Translations under genes and position numbers: made by a program
Notes under the pieces: model-generated
Told to the model about the DNA's origin: nothing
The model's input: the letters and a program-made list of their open reading frames with translations, nothing else
Databases searched by the model: none
Part shown: positions 48,226-60,200 of the stretch, one piece after another
How the letters are laid out: each line of letters opens with the position of its first letter
How positions within the stretch are numbered: position 1 is the first letter of the stretch
Assembly (NCBI GenBank): GCA_911728435.2
Contig: OU452201.1
Coordinates: forward strand, 14,446,001 to 14,510,000
Origin: Apoderus coryli
Lineage: Eukaryota; Arthropoda; Insecta; Coleoptera; Attelabidae
Direction of reading: 5' to 3'
DNA: 64,000 nucleotides

Positions 48226-51200
48226 CTAAAATGTTTGAATGGTTCACAAGAACAATAAATCCAAATTACTATGTTAGAAACACAAAGTAACAAATAAAAA
48301 TATTATTACATATTATATTGTTTCTAGGTATTTTTATTTTATTTTGTAGTGCAGATACAACTAAAAAATAAATTGACTTACTGTCATTTGAACCAAATTC
48401 CCAGACCGTCGTATCAAATCTACCACACGTTCATGAGATGCGGAGGAGACATCTTCATTATTAATTTCTAACAAGAAATCACCTTTTTTCAAACCAGCGA
48501 TATCAGCTACTCCACCAGGATCCACTTCGTCTAAGTATTGTAAAGCTGGGCATTTGTCGGAGGGTGTTAGATCCATGAGTGGAGATTTACTTTTAGCACC
48601 ACGCAATATGAAACCAAATCCTTTTTTCCCTCTATGCAACACCACGGTACGTGGTTCTGAAGATAAGCCAGAATATCTAAGAGAAAAAAAATGATTTCAC
48701 ATGTATTTTATTATTAGTAGTAGTATATGACATGAATCAAAACCATCCTAGAATTTAACCAACGTTTTGCGTATATATTTCGACTTCCAAGCAATAATAT
48801 GGCACAAATCGTCTAAAGGTCCAAGTACCTATACATTCCAAAATTATGTGCTGCATTATTTTAACTTTCTTCAGTTTAATATTGAGTAGATTTTAGTTTT
48901 ATATTTATATACATAGTATTATTAGTTTGTAGTATCTTACGTTTTCTTCGTTCTTGGTGCTGTAGCAAAATGTTTCGAGGTACTCTCGCGTCTACCAATC
49001 ACCCGACTGCTCAGCTGACTCGGTGGTCGTGAATCTCTTGCCACCATCATAGGTGCCTGGATATTATGATGTCGCAATTTTACTTCTTGTATACAATGGG
49101 CAGGAAATAGTCCAGAACGGCTACCAGTGCTTCGGACGTTTCCCTCCAAATAGCCATCATCGGTAGCACCAGTAACTGTAAAAACACCAAAAATGAATAT
49201 AAATATATAAAAATAGTGGACAGTTTAGGTTTTACGTCTACGATAAACTATTTAAAAACATATCGGGGCACTACATTAGTCTCTTATCGCCAAACCAAAT
49301 TAAATTTGTAAACTATTTTACTGTGGGTGTATATAGGTTTATTTTTAATATACAGGGTGTTCCAAAAAGTGTAGAATATCAAATGTATATATGTTTTTAA
49401 AATGGAACACTTATATTTTATTGATTTTTTTTAATTCTTTAATGTTTCGCGTTAAAGGATAACACCCATTGTTAAAAGACGTAATATATACATATAGCGT
49501 GTGAATTTGTAAGTGATTGTATTGCGAATTCGAAATATAACAATATTTTTTAACACTACCATTTTTTTGTAGACATATATTAGAAAAATTGTGTACGATA
49601 CCACTATGATAACGCAAAAAAAATATGAAGCGAAAATTCAAGCTGCTTTCCATTTAATTACACCACAAATTGTTAAAATTTAATTGAAAAACGGATTCAA
49701 TTTTGTATCCAAAATAACGATTAACATTTTGACAATTGAAATATTAAACACTTTGTTATATATTTATATATACCTAATGAGATGTTTAATTTTAAAAAGT
49801 CTAGCATAATAGGTATCCCTATATTTTTGTTAAAAACATATATATTTAACCTTGTAATTCTGTAAAACAACTATGCAATTTAAAAAAATCCCACCTATAC
49901 CCGTGGGCAAATGTCTTTTAATATCTACTAAACACATAAAGGAATATATTATATGTAAATTGTTAAAAATGTTAATGTTTTGTATTGCGCTTATTAAAAT
50001 CTTTATTATTTAAATATTGTATCCATTGCTAAAACAGAACAGCAATTTTATGGCCATTTCGGACTTTAATATATCGTATTGTTTAGTAGTTTATGGTACC
50101 TATGTTTTATAATATGCAGTAAAATAAGTACCAATAGATTTATATATTTCCATATGGTGGGCGAAGAAATTTATAATTATTTCTGCATAAATAACAATTA
50201 ATGCCTTAACAAAATTTACATATACAGGGTGGTCCAACTTTTACCTGCATAAATTTTAGAATCGATAGATAATCGACAAATAATGTGAGTTTGGTTAATA
50301 AACTATGTGCCAAAAATGCTTCGTTACAAAGTTACAGGGTGTTGAAATTTAAGAAACAAATTCGAATTTTATTAATATCTTTATAACCAATTGAGATGTT
50401 TCAATGAAATTTTGCTAGTGTAGAGAGGTAATCCAGCTTCATTTTTTCATGTAATAATATTATTTTTATTTTCAGCAGTGGCGTGCGTACGGCTACCGAT
50501 TGCGATATTTTTAATGAAAAAACCAATACGCCACTGGTTTATCGCAAAATAAAAATTATATCTGCAATTCCTATTCAATTTAAAAGAAAAAAGTACTCTT
50601 GGCTTTTTTTCGTATGACGCAACATTTTCGAGTAAAAAAATAAAAATTGTCTAAACCAAATGTATTGAAAATCAACATAAAAATAAATAACATATCATTA
50701 CACGTTTTAACAGATTTTACAGTTTTTTTTTTTACAGAAACTGTTCAAAATGACTATCGTCATTGTCAATTCACAATTGGCATCTTCTGGTGATGCGATT
50801 AATTGCTGCCGATAGAATGTGATTGTTGCGATGCAACTCATCACAAGCTTCTTGAATTTTTAAGACTAATTCTTCGCGTTTAGGCACCCTATACACTTTT
50901 TCTTTTAGGTAGCCGCAAATAAAGAAATCAAGTGGAGTCAAGTCAAACGACCTTGGGGGCCAAGATATAGGTCCCTCATGATTATTTTAGAGTTCTCCAA
51001 GGAAACGGCTAATCCATTGATTTCCGTAATGCTCTGTTATCTACTTTCTCACATTCCGCCCGAAATATGCTGGTGCTCCATCCATTTGAAACCAACCATT
51101 CGCACGTAAATGAAGTGGTACGTCATCTATTAAATCATTTAAATTATTCTGTAAAAAGTCTAAAAATAATTGTGCTGAGAGCCTAGCTGGTAAAAAGAAT

Positions 51201-54200
51201 GGTCCGAAGAGATTATTGGATATTACTCCTAGCCACACGTTCACACTGAATTGGTGTTCAAACTTTCTCGCTCGCACTTCGTATGGATTGTGTTGTGACC
51301 AAATATGAAAGTTGTGGTAATTCGTTATACCAGTTCTTGTAAATGAAGCTTCATCAGTCCAGCAAACCTTATGCAGGAAATCTCTATCTACTTGAACTTT
51401 ATTCAATAACCATTTGCAATAGTTATGCCTTTTAACATAGTCCTCAGGCAATAAATCTTGCACAGCCCTAAAATGGTAAGGCTTTCTACCATGAAGTGAC
51501 TTAAGAATGGTTGACCTTGATATGTTAAGCATGACAGCAGTTCTTCGTGAACTTAGGTTTGGATTTCGATCAAACGTTCTTAAAATACGCCTTTCATCGG
51601 CCAAATTGTTTCTGCTAGGGCGCTGTCTATTGTTTTTTTATGTTAAAAGGAGTATTTAAACCTCGTTCTCGAAGTGCCCGATGAACTTGAGAGAAAACTT
51701 CTCTCGTTGGATGACGTCTATTAGGGAATCTGTGTGCATACTCCCTTGCGGCTGCTACTGCATTTTCTTCGCAGAAACCGTATTCTTGGTTACTAAATAG
51801 CCGCGGCATTATTATTAGCACTAAACACTTATATGTAACACAAATTTGTTTTGACAAAATGATTGACATTTCTGTTTTGTAACCAAGTCTTTTGTTTTAA
51901 TGGTCGAAAGCTAATGTGATAATTATGCGCCTTCAACCAATTATGTATTGACAATGACGGTAGTCATTATGAATAGTTTCTGCAAAAAATAAAACCTGTA
52001 AAATCTGTTAAATATGTGTAAAACCTGTAATGATATGTTATTTTTATGTTGGTTTTGAATACATTTAATTTAGACGATTTTTATTTTTTTACTCGAAAAT
52101 GTTGCGTCATACGAAAAAAAGCCAAGAGTACTTTTTTTTTTGAATTGAACAAGAATTGCAGATATAATTTTCATTTTGAGATAAACCAGTGGCGTATCTG
52201 TTTTTTTATTAAAAATGTAGCAATCGGTAGCCGGACGCACGCCACTGGTGGAAATAAAAATAATATTATTACATGAAAAAATGAAGCTAGATTACTTCTC
52301 CACACGTGCCAAATTTTATTGAAATATCTCAATTGGTTATAAAGATATTTTAAAAATTCGAATTTTTTTCTTAAATTTCAACACCCTGTAACTTTGTAAC
52401 GAAGCATTTTTCGCACATAGTTTATTCACCAAACTCACATTATTTGGCATTATCTATCGATTCTGAAATTTATGCAGGTAAAAGTTGGACCACCCTGTAC
52501 TATAGGGCTTCATTGTTGATACTGCTTTGAAACGCTACAATATTATATACATATATAAGTATAAGTTTTACTTAATTTTTCGACATTTTCCAAATCATGA
52601 TTAGGTAATTGGTATAAGTGATAATATTCGAAGCATATAGAATATTCATTTGCGGAAGAAGAATCTCGGGCAGAATTGATTCAATAGTTAAAACTTCTCT
52701 GCCATATACGCCATAATTTAATTTAGAACGTCTTCAGAATATCTCGAGCAAACATTTTATCACATTTACACTTCAATGATAATGTAAAAGTTTTTTTTTT
52801 CTTTGACATTTCAAGAGTTAATTAAGTATTATTAAGTATGACTATTAGAGTCATACTGGAAACTGGACCGATTTGTATAAATTAAAGTGATTTTTGTGGT
52901 GTCAAGGCTTGAAGTTTTGTTGTTTTTCCTTTATTGTCATTTTGAACCACTTGGAGAAATCGCATGTATCAAATGAATTCACTATATGAGGAAATAGACA
53001 ATAATTATAATAGGTCAAATGAATATCTCTAATGTACTGACACCAACCAGTTTATTCAAGTACTGATATTACCTTCAATTAGTTCACCCTCTCGTATACT
53101 GATGTGTCCTTCTTCATTCGATGAATACGATTCGATACATACTACAGTACTGCCAGCCATTGATATACTGTAATTCGTCGTATCGGAATTGGCTGTCCCA
53201 ACCCCGGAACTGTCGCTAATGATATCGCTGGTGTCACCGGCACTCTTATCTGTAACACCCAGTGCAAGCACTGAGTCGTAATTTATTTCGTTATGAATAA
53301 AAATTTTAATGTGAATGTGATATGTGGAGTGAAAATAGAAATGTAGTGTTAGATTGGATTGCGATACTTAGAAATGCCTTTCGGTCAAAGTATATTATGG
53401 CTTTTATTTGGTTGTGCTACACCAACCGTCATCAATATTATTGCACCTTATTTCATTTTCAAGAGTACAATTATTTTTTTATGATGTTTGCACTTTAAAT
53501 TTACTTGCTTTATAGGCATGTTTGTCGATTATTGGTCGATGATATAACACGGCAGTACAAAGGATCTGTAGCTGCGAGCAACGAAACAGGTAAAAATATT
53601 TTAATTATTAGAAAATTAGAAATGTTATATGCTATTAAATATTACCTACATTTCTTTGCCCTATGTTTTTTTTTGTCTAGAAATTAATAATAAAACAAAA
53701 TAGGCTCTATTTGAAAAGTATAAAATGTTATATATAGTCTGAATCAGTCAACAAACCTAACAAGATCAGCCATATACTATTAAAACACAAAAGTTAAGCT
53801 TATAGATATATAGAAAATAAAAACTTAGTAAAAGTTAAAAGAAATTGCTGTAAGAATAGTGTATACCACAATGCACAATTAAATTGGTGGAAGTATGAAA
53901 AACATGCAATTATTTCTTAATATTAAGTTAATTAAATTATTTTTAATAATACTTTGTAAGTACTTTCAGTTCTCGGGCCGAATACTTCCATTGATTAAAA
54001 AACAGGTCTTTATTTCCGTTTACCTTTAAAATATTAGTTCTTGAAAGTTTTCTTGAACCTTATTATTTAATTTTTTTACTAGTCGATTTTCTTGGGAACG
54101 AGGTTCAGATGAAACTAGTTTTTTTGAAATAATATTTATTTCATGTCACATCTTTTTTCATACAACGTTTCGACAACATTACGTTGTCTTCTTCAGGCAA

Positions 54201-57200
54201 CAGAGAACTTCTTTTTTTTATAATTTCTTACAACATCTTTTCATTTTTGACCAAGGAATTTAGGTATACATATAATATATAACAACATTAAGTACCAGAA
54301 AATATATTATATGTATACCTAAATGCCTTGGTCAAAAATGAAAAGATGTTGTAAGAAAATTTCTGTTTAATCAATTGATTATATAGAAATTTTCTGGTAC
54401 TTATTAATGTTGTTATATATTATATGTATACCTAAATGACTTGGTCAAAAATGAAAAGATGTTGTAAGAAATTATAAAAAAAAAGAAGTTCTCTGTTGCC
54501 TGAAGAAGACAACGTAATGTTGTCGAAACGTTGTATGAAAAAAGATGTGACATGAAATAAATATTATTTCAAAAAACTAGTTTCATCTGAACCTCATTCC
54601 CAAGAAAATCGACTAGTAAAAAAATTAAAATATTAGAAATTCTTATTGTTGAGCCTAATGTGAAAAGAGTAAGTTTTTGAAAAAAATTGCAGAACAAAAA
54701 TATAATTTATGTAAACTTTTGAATGTAGAGAACAACCGTTTAAAAATGTGGTGTAGTAATATAAATTACTATTGTTGTATACCTACCTTATTTATTATAA
54801 TTCAAACGGTATTCCCGGTAGTAATCCCAGACATGCGCAGCACGATGAAATATGTCACTCGGGTTAATACAGATATTTTAGTTTCCACTCTATGTTTTTT
54901 TATTTATGTTTAACTGTTAGGTTGTAAACAATTTTTGAATGTATAGTAATAAATGAACTTTAAAAAAAGAAAAATATTAAAACCAAAACGTGAACAAATA
55001 TTTTTATTTTTTTCATTTTTATTTAGTTGATGATAATAGTATAGCATAATGCTTTCTTAGCTAATCTTTGAGACTACGTAAATAAGTAATAAGCGGGGTT
55101 AATACAATGCAATTATAAATCTTACTGATGCTTTTCGATATGCTTAGCACCTTGACTCCACCTCAAGAACTTTGATTCGTATATGTTATACGGGAAAGGT
55201 CTATCTAACAAATTCAGGTGTTGCAATAAGTTTCCGACCCGTTCTTGGAAGTACTTACAAACCGCTCTTACTCTAAGATAAAAAAAAACACGAAAAGTGT
55301 AATTATAAGTTACCTGTTACAATACTTGCAGTATCAGTCTCATGCCCTGTGGGTGCACTGCTATCGCTCATACTGGAACTCGCCGAGCTGAAAGGAGCCG
55401 TGGATCTATCACTAGGACAAGGGGATGGGGGTAGGGCTAAGGTACTCATGGAGGGTGCTCTAGTTAGCCATCCAAAGGCTGCAGATCGGCGTTTTGGATT
55501 ATAGCTGGGTGGACCGCGGAACGGTACTGAAATTCCAGGTTTAAGTGTACTTATTTAGAATAAGTGTTGCGTTAAAAATTAAGAAGTACTAATTGTATTG
55601 ATTTTTTACCTCAAAATATGAGTGGTAATGATTTGGTTATTTGGTATTTAGAATCTCAAATAATTACATGAAGATAGATTGCATATTTTCCTTTCGAGAT
55701 ATAAGGTGTAATAATACTCACAGAATATTGAATTATAAAACTAGATGAAAAATTCACATTTCTGTGCCATATAGATATTACTATGTCCAACTTTTTACAT
55801 TTTTGTTGATAATGCACATATTAGGTTCATCTGCTATTAAACGATAAAATAGACAAAGATCAGCAATCAAATGGTTTATCATTATTCATTAGGAAAAAAT
55901 ATTCGTTATTTATTGGTAGTGACTTTAGACCTACAATATGAAACGTCTGCACGGGAATTCACATATTAATTTAATCACGGTGCTTTAAATATAGTCAGAC
56001 CTTATCTTCAGTACGTGTCAGCTGTCAGCACTCCTGATTATGCTGAATTGTTAGTTAAAATTTTGCAGATATTTCCTAGATACCTGGATAAAAAATTATA
56101 GATGCATAGAAATAAACACTGCACCAACATACGAAAATAAAAATGTTGCACCAATCCAACATTAACAGTTTGTGAATTGTAAATATTGGGTAAATAAAAT
56201 GTAACAACCCATTGTCCTGGGACACCGAATAAATATCAGTTATTGGTTGTAGTTTATATTCCCAAATCATAACCACCCAGAAGTTAATATTATCCTAAAA
56301 ATAAACCTACAAAAGAACCAATTTGGAAATACAAAAATCATGCAATTTTTTAACATAATTTCATTATTTATATAAAGCTTGACATTTAGGTCGATCGCTA
56401 TTTGTTCCGGAAAACCCTCTACTATTTTTTTGTTAGGGTATACATAATATATATCACGTTTTAGAAGCTACATCCGGATTTGGATTGCCTCCAAATTGTT
56501 ACAGCGTATCCATACTATAACTTAATGCCATTGGGATATTACACGTTAAATTCTCATAATAAATGGCAAAGCTTTCCCAAATAAATTGACATTGAGTGTG
56601 GTTTAAAACTAGATAACTATATAAAATTATTAAAGAACCACATACAAAATAATGTTTTCATTGCCTGAAATGTTAAATGGATTTGGGTGGAATATTCTTG
56701 GAAGTATAAATTATTATTTATACACGAATCTTCTAGCACAGTGAAATATTTGGGCATTATTATTGATTCTTGTCTAAAATGAACTTACAAAAAAATAATA
56801 ATTCAGGTTTATTTGCAGTTGTTTAATTTATTCTAGGATATGCATTCATAAGATAAGGGAGAATATACATTTACGATAAAGCCCTTACAGATATAGATAG
56901 GTACTTAATAAAAATCATATATTGCTAATTAATTAATATTCAATTTCCTTTTGAACAATGATTTCCCGACGTCTAAATATACGTAATTTGTGTTTTAAGA
57001 CCGTTCTTGATAACTTAAGCCCAGAGTAAAATATCCCTACAAATATCGAGAATGTTTAAATCGATTGGTCAAAGGCCTCCCTACATCATACCAAAGCTAG
57101 TAAATTGGAGTACATAAAATATTATTGTTTGTGCCAGATTACTGAATATGTATATCTTCGGGTTGTGTTAATTTACTTTCTGTACATATACAAAATAATT

Positions 57201-60200
57201 GAAATAGAGGTTGACATATTTTGTTAGAAATGTAGTGTTTAAATATTAAAAAAAAGTTTTCTTGGATACCAACAATGTAAACAGAAACACAGAATTACAC
57301 ACACAGTGAGTAAATAATAATATCACATATTCACAGAACGAAGGCAAGGATTCGTTAAGCGTGTTGTGATATTAGAAAGGAACAACTAACAGACTAGATA
57401 ACTAGTTTTATATTTCTTGTTTGTTTATTTGTTTACATAATCTACTCTATTTTTATAATATTATAAAAAAAATATGTAAATTAATAAACTATTAATATTA
57501 TTTATACATGGTTTTAAAGAATGGGATAGGATTCTAAAGTTATGTAACACAAATTTGGTGTACTTACTATACTTAAGACACTCCATGTTGGTACCCTTTA
57601 ACCTATATGAACTTTTTTGTGTGCCCCCCTCACCTCTGGAAATTAAGTGTATCGAATGCATGTTATATTTTCAAACCAATTCGAAAGTCAGTCCTGTATT
57701 TTGTCAAGCTTTATTTAAATATATTCATTTTTCTTAAATAGTTTTTGTAAAAAATCTTAGAATGTCAATATCATTTACATTCAAAACTAGATCTTTGTCG
57801 TATCAGAAAATGGTTTTTACAAAATATTAACATCTAAGGATAAATTCGTTCCAGATATGATAGTTAGTTCTGACATGCATCATTCCATACAATACATCTA
57901 ACTATATCATTCCTCAACAAAAATTCAAACGCAAAATCAAAAAGAAAGTGAAAACTCACCAACATCTGCTTGCCGGTAATTTTGTATTAGTTCCGCCAAC
58001 TCCATGTTGCCCGCTATCACAGCCACCTGGCAGGGTGTTTGATTTGCGTAGTTTAATGCTTGACGATCTGCACCACGGAATAGTAGATGTCTTGCACAAG
58101 AGTCTTGACTATTGACTGCGCAAACGTGCAGAGGTGTGTTACCAGAGGCGTTCTGCGCATTCATATCTGCTCCATAAAACAGCAGATGCTCCAAGTGCTG
58201 AAGTAGCCCTATCTTACAAGCCTGGAAATAGGAAGTATAATGCAAATAATAGTGCTTTTATGATAAGAAACCAAGCGGCAGCCAGGCTACAAATATTATG
58301 GGTTCCGGAAAACCAAAACAAAAATCGGTTATATATTTTAACAGGAACTAGTGAATTCCAAAATGTTTTGTAATGCAAAGGATGTTGCGAAGTTGTTTTA
58401 CGTTTCAGACATTACCGTTGCCTTCTGTATATTTTTTAGCACCCGATATGGAAAAACCTTGTGCAAATTTCAGACTCGTTTGCAGATACAAGGCATTCAG
58501 AAAAGCTAGTTCCTCGTATACTCGACCTAACATCCGTAAATATGATTAATTAAGCCAAAACGTGGTAAACATCTTAAATACGATCAATCAACAAAAATTA
58601 TTTAATAACAGTTTTGGAAACACTTGATCATTGACCTGTCTGAGTCAAACGTTAATAAAAGCCCTATAAAACGCATCAGGTACAAATTATAGAAGCAATT
58701 AATTTGAAAAACAGCACGATGAAAAGCAATAACGGGGTTAATTTCCACTCCAGTTCCTCTTTCCAATATACACACATGTAGCCAGTAGTAGATGCACACC
58801 AAATAACACCACAACTCAACATACAATTTCTACTTGCTAACACTTAAATGTTACTTTTATTTATTAAATTACATAAGATAAAGTAACTAGGAAATAAGCA
58901 CCAACTGTAACGACCTCCAATTAATTTATAGAGCGTAGTTAATGAATATGTTGATCCTGTGGCAAAGAGATGCTGCTGGCATGCTTAAAGTTGTTGATTG
59001 TGGCTATAATTTTGTCTTTTAATGAAAAATAAATATATATACCTAGGTTGTTAGCACTTGTAAGGAGATTACGTTGTTTTATATTTCATTACATTAAGAT
59101 GACAAAACTTGTTATATTTATGCTTTTACACACATGCAAGGATTATAATACATTGAGAACCAAAAGTCACCCATAAATTCGATAACATTTGAAGGAAGGA
59201 AGCAAATGTTGCAACTGTCCTCCGTTGACTTCTTGACAGTAAGCAATCCGTAATTCGATATTCTTTGATCAACTTTCTTATGATTTTTGGGGATGGCCCA
59301 TTCCTTTTTTAAATTTTCATATGGGTTAGGTCAGGCGATCTAGGAGGCCACTTGATTTCATCCCTTCGTTTAAACAAAGACGCACTTCTGAACTAAATCA
59401 TTTTCTGGAAACCAAATTAAACCTTCTGGAATGTTGGTGTTCCGCCAACATTATGATTCCCAAAATTTCCACTCAATATAATATAATTGTAACGTCCATA
59501 ACAATATCATGAATCGAAGAGTAAATAAAATTTTAATACGAATGAAACTCGTTCTCTGAAAATGAATGAAAGAAGAAACATTTATAACATGCCTATTGAT
59601 TGATTGTTGTGGCACCTTAAGTTGTTTTACAGGGTGAAACTGCATTGGGTGCTGAAAATTGTGGATAATTCTTATACTTCTGACCCTTGATTTGAATTGA
59701 CAATACCTTAAATTTAAAGTAATTTAATTACAAAATAATATTTACCTGATGTACCTCTTGCCACCCCTGGGTATCGACGGCCCCACTGGTAGCATGATCG
59801 TGCAGCAACGTCTCTGTAAAACTCGCCTCCACATTATGCGTCACAGTCAGATACAATGGCGTTAAACCTTTGTTGTCTCGGTAATTTGGTGATGCACCCA
59901 GTTCCAGTAAGGTTTTCAGCGCCTCAATACTTTTGTGTTCCACAGCACGATGCAGTGCAGTAGAACCATCTTTGGTACGATAATCTAAAATAGCACCTCC
60001 ATTCACTAGAGCTATGAGGATTTTTGTTGGTTTTTTTATCCCAGTGGCTAGCGTAAGGGGAGTTTCTAAAAAAAGGATTCAATGGATATTATATAAACGA
60101 AAATTGGTAAAAATTCAACAATAACAGATTCTTAGTTATGAAAACATTAACATCTTAGGAAAGTATCGGTAGACTAGTGTAAAATTTTTAGCAACCATTT

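Larger units (their letters stand above)
54069..54626. repeat. 558-bp palindromic element with facing ribozyme motifs
   Basis: The outer arms 'aattttttta ct agtcgatttt' and the complement at 54600-54626 begin an inverted repeat running about 235 bp per side. Each arm carries one hammerhead-like motif (H6a, H6b). The right half also has two direct copies of a ~45-bp block ('ttggtcaaaaatgaaaagat'), so the element has rearranged. It lies in a Shank intron. Confidence 0.85.

Noticed and set aside
49340..49900. 'acagggtgttccaaaaagtg' as the end of another mariner element
   Set aside because: I found no matching inverted end nearby, so the element cannot be delimited.
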